From NCBI GenBank assembly GCA_903896595.1, contig CAITYL010000162.1, forward strand, positions 1-44,884: a stretch of DNA of 44,884 bases. Reading direction: 5' to 3'. The stretch comes from an uncultured Lentisphaerota bacterium (GTDB lineage: Bacteria; Verrucomicrobiota; Lentisphaeria; Oligosphaerales; CAITYL01). Shown one piece after another: positions 25,150-32,987 of this stretch (the first letter of the stretch is position 1; every line of letters begins with the position of its first letter). A program made the translations under genes and the position numbers. The notes below the pieces were generated by a model. The model was not told where the DNA came from, did not search any database, and was given only the letters and a program-made list of their open reading frames with translations.

Positions 25150-25194
25150 CCACTGAGATTATCTGGATTAGTATATCTCAGAATATCTCAGATG
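25150..25194. promoter_or_regulatory. CTGAGAT/ATCTCAG heptamers at the pseudopilin promoter
   Basis: CTGAGAT (25153-25159), ATCTCAG (25174-25180) and ATCTCAG (25184-25190) surround a minus-strand -10 like TATACT (25168-25175 region), about 65 bp upstream of the pseudopilin ATG. The inverted and direct arrangement suggests a regulator-binding site overlapping the promoter. Confidence 0.4.
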
Positions 25195-25297
25195 GCAAAT
25201 TTTACGGGCGGGAAATCTTTTTTGCCGGCTCAGGCGACGGGAAGCCCGGGGCGACCGGGCCAGGCGGCCAGGGTGCTGTCTGGCATCTCATGGCCGC

Positions 25298-25367
25298 CAC
25301 CGCCTGAAGGCGGAACTCCAAACTTGGGTAGCCCGGGTTGGGAGTTCCCACTTTAGTGGGGGCTGTT
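25298..25367 (+). repeat. Family-2 triple-hairpin element, copy 1
   Basis: Hairpins CCGCCTGAAGGCGG, GGAACTCC..GGGAGTTCC (around GGGTAGCCC) and CCCACTTTAGTGGG in sequence. A second copy is at 41269-41338. The element fills most of the gap between the pseudopilin gene and the zinc dehydrogenase gene. Confidence 0.7.
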
Positions 25368-25418
25368 GAATTTTGCCCAGTTCCAGAATACCCTGGGGGT
25401 TCGGTTGAATTTAATCAT

Positions 25419-25443
25419 TATCTAATTGCCGCGCAATTAGATA
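25419..25443 (-). terminator. Hairpin at the end of the zinc dehydrogenase gene
   Basis: TATCTAATTGC and GCAATTAGATA pair around CGC. The stop codon of the dehydrogenase gene lies inside the stem, so the structure is placed as an operon end, though it lacks a U-run. Confidence 0.45.
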
Positions 25444-26474
25444 TCAATCATGGCTTTGACCACGCCGTCCCGGTAGTTGGCCACCAGGTCGAAGGCCCGC
25501 GGGGTGTCACGGAAGGGGAAGCGGTGGGTCAGCATGAGAGTGACGTCGAAGGCATGGTCGCGGATCAGGTCCAGCGCGGTCTGGACACAATGGTTCTGCC
25601 GCCGGACGTTCTGGATGCAGATCTCCTTGCGCCGCATGAGGTCGACGCTGAACCCGTACTTCTCCAGGGTCGGCGGAATGCCGATCAGCATCAACTTGCC
25701 GCCGGGCTTTAGCAGGCGCAGCGCCTGGTCGATGGCGGCCTGGTCGCCGCAGCACTCGAAGACCGCGTCCAGCAGCAGCGGTTCGGCGGCGGCAAGGTCT
25801 TGGACAATGTCCGTCTCCAGCGGATTGCCGGTCCAGGTCGCCCCGGCGCGCCGGGCCACGGCCAGGCGCGCGGGGATCTTGTCGGTCACGTACGCGGCGG
25901 CGGCGCCTTGGGCCAGGGCGGGCAGCAGCACACTCAGGCCGATGGGGCCGGCGCCCAAAATGCCAATCGTCGCCCCCGCCATCGGGATTGACTGTTTGAC
26001 GGCATAGACGCCGATGGCCAGTGGTTCCGACAGCGCCGCCTCGTCCAGTGTCATGCCGTTGGGAATCGGGAAGCAGGAGCCTTCCGGCATGACCAGATAT
26101 TCGGACAGGCAGCCCTCCGCCTGGCCGGGGCAGCCCAGGAAGCGCAACCGGCGGCAGGTGTGCGGCCGGCCGGCCAGACACTGGTCGCAGGCGTGGCACG
26201 GCATCGCCGGCTCGACGGCAATGCGGTCGCCGGCCTTCACCCGGGTGACTGCCGGGCCGGCGGCCACCACCACGCCCGCGCCTTCATGGCCGACGGTGAA
26301 CGGGTACTGGACCACTTGCGAGCCGATCCGGCCGGTCTCGTAATAGTGGACATCGGAGCCGCAGACCCCGACCCGCGCCATCTTGATCAGGACGTCGGTA
26401 GCGTTGCGGATTTCCGGGGCGGGAACCTCCATCAACGCCATTTGGCGGAGGCCGGTGAGTTTGAAGGCGTGCAT
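25437..26474 (-). CDS. Zinc-dependent medium-chain dehydrogenase (sorbitol dehydrogenase-like)
   Basis: 345 residues. Catalytic zinc ligands are C38 (VGVCGSDVHYYE), H63 and E64 (VGHEGAG). The structural zinc site has four cysteines in CHACDQCLAGRPHTC (C93, C96, C99, C107). The Rossmann domain motif GILGAGPIGLSVL lies around residue 170-182. This set defines the polyol/threonine dehydrogenase branch of the MDR superfamily, which oxidises sugar alcohols or secondary alcohols with NAD(P). The GSDVHYYETGRIG stretch is typical of sorbitol/xylitol dehydrogenases. It is the last gene of an apparent minus-strand operon with EtfB, EtfA and a GlcD-type oxidoreductase, 140 bp downstream of the latter. 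Its upstream region contains a 7-bp tandem repeat (GTAGACA)4 starting 27 bp before the ATG. Confidence 0.88.
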   Translation of the reverse strand: MHAFKLTGLRQMALMEVPAPEIRNATDVLIKMARVGVCGSDVHYYETGRIGSQVVQYPFTVGHEGAGVVVAAGPAVTRVKAGDRIAVEPAMPCHACDQCLAGRPHTCRRLRFLGCPGQAEGCLSEYLVMPEGSCFPIPNGMTLDEAALSEPLAIGVYAVKQSIPMAGATIGILGAGPIGLSVLLPALAQGAAAAYVTDKIPARLAVARRAGATWTGNPLETDIVQDLAAAEPLLLDAVFECCGDQAAIDQALRLLKPGGKLMLIGIPPTLEKYGFSVDLMRRKEICIQNVRRQNHCVQTALDLIRDHAFDVTLMLTHRFPFRDTPRAFDLVANYRDGVVKAMIDI

Positions 26475-26500
26475 GGGGGAAACCTTAAAGCAGAATGTTA

Positions 26501-26527
26501 GTAGACAGTAGACAGTAGACAGTAGAC
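26501..26527. repeat. (GTAGACA)4 tandem repeat upstream of the zinc dehydrogenase
   Basis: Almost four perfect 7-bp units, 27 bp from the start codon at 26474. The sense strand reads (TGTCTAC)n. The repeat could alter expression by unit-number change. Confidence 0.8.
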
Positions 26528-26563
26528 CCCAAAGAGTAAAATATTGGATTCATTCTTCGATCA

Positions 26564-26602
26564 AGCTTCGTGTTCTTCGTGTCTTCGTGGTGAAGGATTG
26601 AA
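26564..26602. repeat. TTCGTG-type nonamer repeat
   Basis: Words CTTCGTGTT, CTTCGTGTC, TTCGTGGTG in tandem between the GlcD stop and the zinc dehydrogenase start. Related degenerate nonamers occur at 29303-29335, 38702-38800 and 41412-41500. Confidence 0.5.
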
Positions 26603-26614
26603 TGTCACGGCGTG

Positions 26615-28054
26615 CTACGCCATTTCCGCGGGCGGGAACATCTTGCCGGGGTTCAGGATTTGGTTGGGGTCAAAGGCCTGCTTGACCGCCCGCAGTAGGT
26701 GCAAATACTCTTCGGACACGACCGTGCGCATGTAGGCCTTGCGCTTGCAACCGATGCCGTGTTCGCCGGAAATGCGCCCGCCCAGGGCGGCGGTGGCCTG
26801 GTAAGTGTCGGCCAGCAGCCGCGGCAGCGTGTCCCGCCAGCGGTCGTCGCTCCACTCCGGCGGGCAGATCAGCCGGGCATGGACGTTGCCGTCGCCGGCA
26901 TGGCCGAAACAGGGGACCATGACGCCGTAGGTCTCGCCGAGCCGGCCCAGGGCGGCCACCAGCGCGGGAATGGCGGCGGGCGGCACCACCAGGTCCTCGC
27001 CGCTCTGGCGCTGGGAATACACGTTATAGGCCTCGCCGATGGCGCGCCGGATGCGCCAAAGCCGTTCCGTGGTCGTGGGATTGTCGGCGACATAAACCTC
27101 GTAGGCGCCGTACTGCTGGCACAGCTTGCCGACCGCCTCGTAGTCGGCGACGACCTCGCTCTCGGTGGCGCCGTCGAGCGAGAGCAGCAGCATCGCCCCG
27201 CACTCCTGGTAGGGTATCGTTTCGTTGAGGTAGTCGCAGGCGCCTTTGACCGCCAGGCGGTCCATGTACTCGACCGCCGTCGGCACAATGCCGGATTCGG
27301 TCATCAGTTTGGGCACGGCGGCAATCGCCGCCTCGCTGCCGCGGAACAGGCAGAGCAGGTCGACCTGGCATTTCGGCAGCGGGATCAGCTTGAGAATGAT
27401 CTTGGTGAAGATGCCCAGGGTGCCTTCCGAACCGACCATCAATTGCACCAGGTTGTAGCCGGTGACGTCCTTGACCAGCTTGCCGCCGAGCTCGACGATC
27501 TCGCCGGTCGGGGTCACCACTTCCAGCCCCAGCACATAACGCGCCGTGACGCCGTACTTGACCGCCTTGCCGCCCCCGGCGTTCTCCGCCACGTTGCCGC
27601 CGATGAAACAGGTTTCGAGGCTCATTGGATAGCCGGCGTAGAACAGCCCCAGCTCCTTGATCCGCTCGTTGATCTCGTTGGTGACCACGCCGGGCTCGAC
27701 CACCGCCATCAAATTGTCGCGGTCGATCTCCAGGATGCGGTTCATGCGGTCGACGCTGAGGACAATGCCGCCATGGACCGGCACCGCGCCGCCGGAGAGG
27801 CCGGACCCGGCGCCGCGCGGCGTCACCGGAATCCGCTCCCGGTTCGCCAGTTTGAGGATGGCGGCGACCTGCGCCGCGCCGTCCGGCCGCACCACCGCCT
27901 CCGGCATGGCCCGGTAGTGCTTGCCGGGGATCTCGTCATGGGAGAACGGTTCCAGCTTCTCGGGGTCGCCGTAAAGGACGTACGGCGCGCCGACCAGGCC
28001 GCGCAGTTCGTCCGCAATCGCCGGCGTGACCGGCCGGTAGCTTATTTCGCCCAT
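26615..28054 (-). CDS. FAD-linked 2-hydroxyacid oxidoreductase (GlcD/LctD type)
   Basis: 479 residues from the ATG at 28054 (MGEISYRPVTPAIADELRGLVG); a longer frame upstream lies inside the EtfA gene and is rejected. The vanillyl-alcohol-oxidase/PCMH FAD domain is visible as RPDGAAQVAAILKLANRERIPVTPRGAGSGLSGGAVP (about 50-88), ETCFIGGNVAENAGGGKAVKYGVTARYVLGLEVV and TGYNLVQLMVGSEGTLGI. The C-terminal FAD-oxidase domain contains FGHAGDGNVHARL (about 383-395, metal/substrate HxxDGNxH) and GRISGEHGIGCKRK. Members oxidise glycolate, D-lactate or other 2-hydroxyacids. The 13-nt overlap with EtfA and the EtfB-EtfA-GlcD order show that EtfAB is its electron acceptor, the order seen for LctBCD of acetogens. 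The substrate cannot be chosen between lactate, glycolate and relatives from sequence. Confidence 0.9.
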   Translation of the reverse strand: MGEISYRPVTPAIADELRGLVGAPYVLYGDPEKLEPFSHDEIPGKHYRAMPEAVVRPDGAAQVAAILKLANRERIPVTPRGAGSGLSGGAVPVHGGIVLSVDRMNRILEIDRDNLMAVVEPGVVTNEINERIKELGLFYAGYPMSLETCFIGGNVAENAGGGKAVKYGVTARYVLGLEVVTPTGEIVELGGKLVKDVTGYNLVQLMVGSEGTLGIFTKIILKLIPLPKCQVDLLCLFRGSEAAIAAVPKLMTESGIVPTAVEYMDRLAVKGACDYLNETIPYQECGAMLLLSLDGATESEVVADYEAVGKLCQQYGAYEVYVADNPTTTERLWRIRRAIGEAYNVYSQRQSGEDLVVPPAAIPALVAALGRLGETYGVMVPCFGHAGDGNVHARLICPPEWSDDRWRDTLPRLLADTYQATAALGGRISGEHGIGCKRKAYMRTVVSEEYLHLLRAVKQAFDPNQILNPGKMFPPAEMA

Positions 28055-29046
28055 GGCGTGCCTCCCTCGCGGAGTTCGCGGATCAGTGCCGGCACCACCG
28101 TGAACAGGTCGCCGACAATGCCGAAGTCGGCGACCTTGAACAGGTTGGCCTCGGGATCGCTGTTGATGGCGACAATGGTGTCCGCTGTCTGCATGCCGGC
28201 CAGGTGCTGGATGGCGCCGGACACCCCGAGACCGACGTACAGCTTCGGCGTCACCGTTTTGCCGCTCAGCCCGACCTGGTGCGGATACTCCAGCCAGCCG
28301 CGGTCGACCACGTCGCGGGTGGCGCCCAGGGCGGCGCCGAGGACGCCGGCCAGTTCGCGCGCCAGGCGCAGATGCTCCGGTTTTTTGATGCCCCGCCCCA
28401 CCACCACCAGCCGTTCGGCCTCCTGGATGCCGCCGTCGTCGGTGAGCGGTTGGAAGCCGGTGCGCCGGAGCCGGCTCCCGGTGACCGCCATGGGCAGCCG
28501 GACAATCTCGCCCGGCCGTGCTGGTTGCGGCGGCAGCGGCCGGCACGATTTCGGCCGCACCGTGGCCATCTGCGGCCGGTGCGCGCGGCAGACAATGGTC
28601 GCCATGATGTTGCCGCCAATGGCCGGCCGGGTTTGCAGCAGCAGGCCGGTTGCCGGCTCAATCTCCAGCCCGGTGCAGTCGGCGGTCAGCCCGGTGTGCG
28701 CGGTCATGGCGACATACGGCAGCAGCGTCCGCCCGGTCGAGGTGGCCCCGGCCAGCAGGACCTCCGGTGGTTCGGAACGGATCAAGTCCAGCAGCGCCGC
28801 AGCCTGCCCCTCCAGTGCGAACTCCGCAAACTCGGGGGCTTCGGCGGCCAGGACGCGGTCCGCGCCGCCGGCAATCAATCGCTGCAACTCGGCTGCGGGC
28901 AGGCCGGCGCTGAACAGCACCGCCGTGAGCCGCGCCTGCCGCCGGTCCGCCAGCTCGCGGCCGCGCGCCAACAGCTCGAACGCGATGTCGAGCAGCCGCC
29001 CGTGCCGCTGTTCGGCCAAAATCCAGATGTCGGGAACCGTGGTCAT
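28042..29046 (-). CDS. etfA: Electron transfer flavoprotein alpha subunit
   Basis: 334 residues. The N-terminal domain begins DIWILAEQRHGRLLDIAFELLARGRELAD, and the C-terminal FAD-binding domain has the full motif GLSGKTVTPKLYVGLGVSGAIQHLAGMQTADTIVAINSDPEANLFKVADFGIVGD (about 252-306). EtfA with EtfB carries electrons between flavoenzymes, or between NADH, a quinone and ferredoxin in bifurcating forms. There is no N-terminal 4Fe-4S ferredoxin extension, unlike LctC of Acetobacterium. The gene lies between etfB (297 bp upstream) and a GlcD-type gene, with which it overlaps by 13 nt, so translational coupling is likely. The ATG is reasonable, but no strong Shine-Dalgarno is visible. Confidence 0.92.
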   Translation of the reverse strand: MTTVPDIWILAEQRHGRLLDIAFELLARGRELADRRQARLTAVLFSAGLPAAELQRLIAGGADRVLAAEAPEFAEFALEGQAAALLDLIRSEPPEVLLAGATSTGRTLLPYVAMTAHTGLTADCTGLEIEPATGLLLQTRPAIGGNIMATIVCRAHRPQMATVRPKSCRPLPPQPARPGEIVRLPMAVTGSRLRRTGFQPLTDDGGIQEAERLVVVGRGIKKPEHLRLARELAGVLGAALGATRDVVDRGWLEYPHQVGLSGKTVTPKLYVGLGVSGAIQHLAGMQTADTIVAINSDPEANLFKVADFGIVGDLFTVVPALIRELREGGTPWAK

Positions 29047-29082
29047 GCCATGCCTTATGCACGTCTAAATTTACCGCGAAAA

Positions 29083-29203
29083 ATGTCCAATAATCAACAA
29101 GGAATATCCAATGTCCAAGTCAATGCGGGCGCGCACTTTTCACAGAACTGAATAGCTTTTTCCTTCATCCTTGGACATTCCTTGTTGGATATTGGATATT
29201 CAA
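29083..29203. repeat. Foldback element CAACAAGGAAT..ATTCCTTGTTG in the etf intergenic gap
   Basis: CAACAAGGAATATCCAATGT (29095-29114) and its near complement in ACATTCCTTGTTGGATATTG (29175-29194) form arms of about 32 nt. The rest of the gap up to 29343 contains a CCGTGCCTTTGTGTCTCTGTG stretch (29309-29329) of the nonamer type and no gene. Confidence 0.6.
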
Positions 29204-29343
29204 TTTTTCTGTGAGACAGCAACCATTGGGACCCGTCACTAACGTTCCGGGCTCGGAAGGAAAATCTCGAACATCGCATACTGAAGGCCTTGCGCATCGA
29301 CTTCTTTCTCCGTGCCTTTGTGTCTCTGTGAGAAAATCCGCCA

Positions 29344-30138
29344 TCAGACCACCTTCCGATCATGGAGGAAACGGTGCAGGTCGCGGCAGGCGGTGGCGGC
29401 CTGCTCCGCATCCCCGGCCATGACCCGCTGGCACGTGCGGGCGATGTGGGGGCGGAAGATCTTTTGCACCCGGGTGGGCGACCCCGCCAGGCCAACCGCC
29501 GCCGGATCCAGTTGCAGTTCGGCCTGGGTCAATTGCGGAATGATCGCCTGGCGGGCGCGGACCTTGCCGGCCAGCGTCGGCAGGCGCGGCGCGGCGATTT
29601 CCTTGACCACCGTGATCACCGCCGGCAGCGTGCCGGCCAGTTCCTCAACGCCGTCCTCGACCCGGCGGCCGGCGCGGAATTCGGCGCCGTCCCAGTCAAA
29701 GCGGTTGACGTAGGTGAGCACCGGCCAGCCGAGGGCGGCGGCCAGTTCTGGTCCGACCTGGCCGGTGTCGCCGTCGGTGGCGCGTTCGCCGCAGATGATC
29801 AGGTCAGCCGGGCCACAGTGGCGAATGGCTGCCGCCAAGATCCACGCGGTGGCCCAGCTGTCGGAGCCGGCGTAGGCGCGGTCGCTGATCAGGACGGCCC
29901 GGCCGATCCCCATGGCCAGGGCTTCGCGCAGGGCGGTTTCCGCCGCCGGCGGGCCCATGGAAATCGCGATGGTCTCGGCCTGGTGCCGCGCCTGCAAGAG
30001 CAGCGCGGCCTCGACGGCATAGAGGTCGAGCGGGTTGAGGATCGCGGTCACGCCCTGCCGGATCACCGTGCCGGTCGTTTCGTCCATCCGGACCGCCTTG
30101 GTCTCCGGCACCTGCTTGATGGGGATGAAGATGCGCAT
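29344..30138 (-). CDS. etfB: Electron transfer flavoprotein beta subunit
   Basis: 264 residues from the ATG at 30138 (MRIFIPIKQVPETKAVRMDETTGTV); the upstream extension is encoded by a low-complexity tandem repeat and is rejected. KQVPET is the family's N-terminal signature. LREALAMGIGRAVLISD and DLIICGERATDGDTGQVGPELAAALGWP (about 120-147) make up the nucleotide site; the DGDTxQVGP form resembles EtfB subunits of bifurcating or group-2 ETFs, where a second FAD replaces AMP, more than the respiratory form. EtfB pairs with the EtfA encoded downstream and serves the GlcD-type dehydrogenase in the same operon. Its 5' leader consists almost wholly of CTCAACCC-type repeats and has no visible Shine-Dalgarno. 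Confidence 0.92.
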   Translation of the reverse strand: MRIFIPIKQVPETKAVRMDETTGTVIRQGVTAILNPLDLYAVEAALLLQARHQAETIAISMGPPAAETALREALAMGIGRAVLISDRAYAGSDSWATAWILAAAIRHCGPADLIICGERATDGDTGQVGPELAAALGWPVLTYVNRFDWDGAEFRAGRRVEDGVEELAGTLPAVITVVKEIAAPRLPTLAGKVRARQAIIPQLTQAELQLDPAAVGLAGSPTRVQKIFRPHIARTCQRVMAGDAEQAATACRDLHRFLHDRKVV

Positions 30139-30143
30139 GAGTG

Positions 30144-30221
30144 CGGTTGGGTGGTTGGGTGGTTGAGGGGTTTGGCGGTTGAGGGGTTGAGGGGTTGAGG
30201 GGTTGAGGGGTTGAGGGGGGG
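30144..30221. repeat. (GGTTGAGG)n tandem repeat directly upstream of etfB
   Basis: Five to six units of GGGGTTGA followed by GGTTGGGT units, ending 6 bp from the start codon. The sense strand is C/A/T-rich (CCCTCAACCCCTCAACC, then CTCAACCACCCAACC). The G-rich strand could also form a quadruplex. CTCAACCACCCAACC is shared with the repeat at 41130-41200. Confidence 0.85.
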
Positions 30222-30253
30222 CGCTGGAATGGGGGAATGGAACGTCATCCTCC

Positions 30254-30366
30254 TGTAGCAAAGCGATTGCATCGCGCTTTCCCGAGCCTGACGTCGTCGA
30301 TCTGGCGGGCTGCAAGCCCGTTGCTACAGAAAAGCTTCAGCTTAGCGAAGTATGGCACCATAGCCG
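30254..30366. repeat. TGTAGCAA..TTGCTACA palindromic element
   Basis: TGTAGCAA (30254-30261) and TTGCTACA (30321-30328) are terminal inverted repeats around hairpins GCGATTGCATCGC and CGGGCTGCAAGCCCG. A GCTTCAGCTTAGCGAAG hairpin follows (30334-30350). This type of palindrome is known to me from other PVC genomes. The remaining bases to 30553 show no gene. Confidence 0.6.
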
Positions 30367-30603
30367 GGGCGGACCGGTTTGTCGATGGCGCCACCACCAC
30401 CCGCCCGGGGCTGTACCTGCCGGGGAGGACAACGGTAATTATCTTGGACGCCATCCGCGCCGCCGGTGTCGCGGTGGTGACCGTCCCACCTGCGGCGTAA
30501 GGTATCGCGTATCGGCGCGGGCATGAAGCACATAAAACCCCTTGCATATATCCAAAAATAGGATATTATAACCCGTATAATTATTCATAACTAGGCGGGG
30601 CAT

Positions 30604-31986
30604 ATGGAACGTTTCGCACGGCAATACCTGAAGGAATGGAAGACCAAGCCGTCGCGGAAACCGTTGGTGTTACGCGGGGCCCGGCAGGTTGGCAAGTCGT
30701 ATCTGGTGCGACGGTTTGCCAAGGATCAGGCTCTGCGGATGTTGGAGATCAACTTCGAGCGCCTTCCGGAGGCAGCCTCGCTCTTTGCGTCGAAAGATCC
30801 CAAGACCATTTGCCGCTTGCTGGAAGCCCGTTTCGGGACGCCGCTTGTACCCGGAATGTCCCTGCTTTTTTTGGACGAGATCCAGGCGGCGCCCGAGGTG
30901 TTTGCCGTTTTGCGCTACTTCCGTGAAGAGTTGCCGGAATTGCATGTGATCGCGGCGGGTTCGTTGTTGGAGTTTGTCCTCACGGAGCACGCCTTTTCCA
31001 TGCCGGTGGGTCGGGTCGAGTACCTGCATCTTGGCCCCATGTTTTTTGAAGAGTTTCTGCTGGCACTCGGTCGGGGCAGCTTGCGGGACTGGCTGCTCGC
31101 TTATCAACCCGGGGGCGAGGCACCTGCGGAAATCCATGCCGAGCTGTCGCGGCTCATGCGCCAGTACCTCGTAGTTGGTGGCATGCCCGAAGCGGTTGCC
31201 GCCTTCGCGGGCAATGGTTCCTATCTGGAGTGTGAGCAGGTTCAGGAATCGGTGCTGGCCACCTATCGGGATGATTTTGGCAAGTATGCCCAGCGCATTC
31301 AGCAGCGCCGGGTGGCGAAAGTGTTCACACAGGCGCCCATGCAGGTGGGACGGAAGTTCATGTACCGTCAGGTGGATAAGGATGAGCGTGCCCGTGACTT
31401 GGGCGATGCGTTGCGGTTGCTGCAACTGGCACGGGTGCTTCACAAGGTGCGCCACACGCATGCCAACGGCGTGCCGCTAGGCGCGGAGGCTGACGAACGC
31501 AATTTCAAGATCCTTTTCCTGGATGTCGGCTTGCTCTGTCGGGCCTGCGGTTTGCGGATCGCCGATCTTCCCGCGGCCGATGACGCACTGCTTGTCAACC
31601 GTGGCGCGGTTTGCGAGCAGGTGGTGGGACAGCACCTGCTGCATGCGGGGCCGTTCTACGTTGAGCCGGAGATTTTCTACTGGATGCGCGAAGCGCGAGG
31701 ATCGTGCGCCGAGCTCGATTTTGTCGCCGCCATCGGGGATCGGGTGGTGCCCATTGAAGTCAAGGCCGGCAAGACCGGCACCCTGAAATCCATGCATGTG
31801 TTTCTGGCTGAGAAGCAGCGCCGGTTTGGGTTGCGTTTCAATCTGGACGTCCCGTCGCTGCTCAAGGCCGAAACTTGCCTGGCCACCGGTCCGCGCACGG
31901 CTTTCCGCTTGTTGTCGCTGCCTTTGTATTTGGTCGGGCAGGCCGAGCGTCTTTGCCGAAGCTCACTGGCGGAAGGTGGCGGTTGA
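30604..31986 (+). CDS. AAA_14/DUF4143-family ATPase
   Basis: 460 residues. Walker A GARQVGKS (25-32), Walker B LLFLDEIQ (87-94) and the sensor stretch VIAAGSLLEF, then MPVGRVEYLHLGPMFFEEFLLALG belong to the AAA_14 P-loop domain. After a helical linker, the DUF4143 domain with FKILFLDVGLLCRACGL and FVAAIGDRVVPIEVKAG (about 378-394) has the E-x-K of a PD-(D/E)xK-like nuclease fold. This family is common in bacteria and archaea, often in multiple copies; function is unresolved, and nuclease/ATPase or toxin-like roles are proposed. Start supported by AGGCGGGG just before the ATG and an AT-rich -10-like stretch (TATAATTATT at about 30579). The last 24 bp overlap the end of the convergent AraC gene. 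Confidence 0.9.
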   Translation: MERFARQYLKEWKTKPSRKPLVLRGARQVGKSYLVRRFAKDQALRMLEINFERLPEAASLFASKDPKTICRLLEARFGTPLVPGMSLLFLDEIQAAPEVFAVLRYFREELPELHVIAAGSLLEFVLTEHAFSMPVGRVEYLHLGPMFFEEFLLALGRGSLRDWLLAYQPGGEAPAEIHAELSRLMRQYLVVGGMPEAVAAFAGNGSYLECEQVQESVLATYRDDFGKYAQRIQQRRVAKVFTQAPMQVGRKFMYRQVDKDERARDLGDALRLLQLARVLHKVRHTHANGVPLGAEADERNFKILFLDVGLLCRACGLRIADLPAADDALLVNRGAVCEQVVGQHLLHAGPFYVEPEIFYWMREARGSCAELDFVAAIGDRVVPIEVKAGKTGTLKSMHVFLAEKQRRFGLRFNLDVPSLLKAETCLATGPRTAFRLLSLPLYLVGQAERLCRSSLAEGGG

Positions 31987-32808
31987 TTGCCGGAACGCGC
32001 GGGGGCTGAGGCCGAAGCGCTTTTTGAAGAGTTTGGAGAACTGAAAGGGGTCGTCATACCCTACGGCGGCGGCGACTTCCGCGATGTTGCGGTTCACATC
32101 GCCGAGTAGATGGCGGGCGTGTTCCAGGCGCAGGCCGATCAGATGGTCGATCGGCGCCCGTCCGAAATGATGCTTGAACGCGGCGCAGAGATGGGGTGGC
32201 GAAAGCCGGGCGAGCCGGGCCAACTGTTCCAGTGAAACCCGCTTTCCGAAGTTCCGGTCGAGATACTGCTTGACCACCACTATTTTTTCCGGCACGACGC
32301 GCCGCGCCTGGCCGCCCCGAAACGCGCGGGAAAGCTCCGCCAGCACCAGTTCCAGCAGATGGAAGAGAATTGTGTCGTCCGGCGGTTCCCAAGCGGTGAT
32401 TTCCTCATACATCTGCGTTACCAGGGCATTGAACCGGGCGCGGCCGGGAAAGGCGAAGGGCGTCCGTTGCGGAACGCCGGCGGTTGCGACGAGCCGCGCC
32501 ACCGGGTCGCCGACACAATGGATCCAGGAATGGCTCCATTCGTGGTCGGGGTTGCCGTAGTAGTGACCGTCGGTGTCGTTCCAGATCATAAAACGGCCTT
32601 CCGGAAACCAAGCGGTCTCACCGGACGCCGTCCGGATCAGGGCCGGGCAGTGGAAGTGCATCAGCAACCACGACTGGGTGCCGGCCGGCCGGTTGACGAT
32701 GGCGGGCGGCATCCGTTCGTCAGTGCCGGCGGCGGTGACATGGAACGCCGGCCCCCGCCGCAGGCCGTAGGGCTCAAGATAACGCAGGCAAGTGGCTGGC
32801 TGAATCAT
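31963..32808 (-). CDS. AraC-family transcriptional regulator
   Basis: 281 residues. The N-terminal cupin domain (WLLMHFHCPALIRTASGETAWFPEGRFMIWNDTDGHYYGNPDHEWSHSWIH) is followed by a full AraC domain: HTH1 VSLEQLARLARLSPPHLCAAFKHHFGRAPIDHL (about 196-228) and HTH2 IAEVAAAVGYDDPFQFSKLFKKRFGLSPRAFR (about 242-273). It is divergent from the DUF2961 hydrolase gene across 179 bp and probably regulates it in response to a sugar. The gene converges with the upstream ATPase gene with a 24-bp overlap. The spacer 32809-32987 contains a repeated ATAGGATAAA/ATAGGATGG and a collapsed family-1 element. Confidence 0.88.
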   Translation of the reverse strand: MIQPATCLRYLEPYGLRRGPAFHVTAAGTDERMPPAIVNRPAGTQSWLLMHFHCPALIRTASGETAWFPEGRFMIWNDTDGHYYGNPDHEWSHSWIHCVGDPVARLVATAGVPQRTPFAFPGRARFNALVTQMYEEITAWEPPDDTILFHLLELVLAELSRAFRGGQARRVVPEKIVVVKQYLDRNFGKRVSLEQLARLARLSPPHLCAAFKHHFGRAPIDHLIGLRLEHARHLLGDVNRNIAEVAAAVGYDDPFQFSKLFKKRFGLSPRAFRQSTATFRQ

Positions 32809-32888
32809 AAAATATCACCGGTTTTTGGCAAGATACTACATTTGCGACCGACTGTCAATAGGATAAAATAGGATGGTACATGAGAGTT

Positions 32889-32963
32889 TTGTCGGGCGAT
32901 GTTGGGAACCCCCTTTTGGGGAGCACCCTTTTTCAAAAGGGTGGCCCCAACATCGTTCAACAA
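32889..32963 (+). repeat. Family-1 palindromic element, collapsed copy
   Basis: The ends TTTTGTCGGGCGATGTTGGG and CCCCAACATCGTTCAACAAG are intact, but the interior is fused: left arm GGAACCCCCTTTT runs directly into right arm GGGGAGCACCC..GGGTGGCCCC. A deletion through TTTTGGGG microhomology between arms explains this. It lies in the 5' leader of the DUF2961 gene, 25 bp before the start. Confidence 0.85.
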
Positions 32964-32987
32964 GACGACTGTATGAGGAACGACACC

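Noticed and set aside
26699-29068. 789-residue plus-strand frame
   Set aside because: Runs antisense through the GlcD and EtfA genes and has no recognisable domain.
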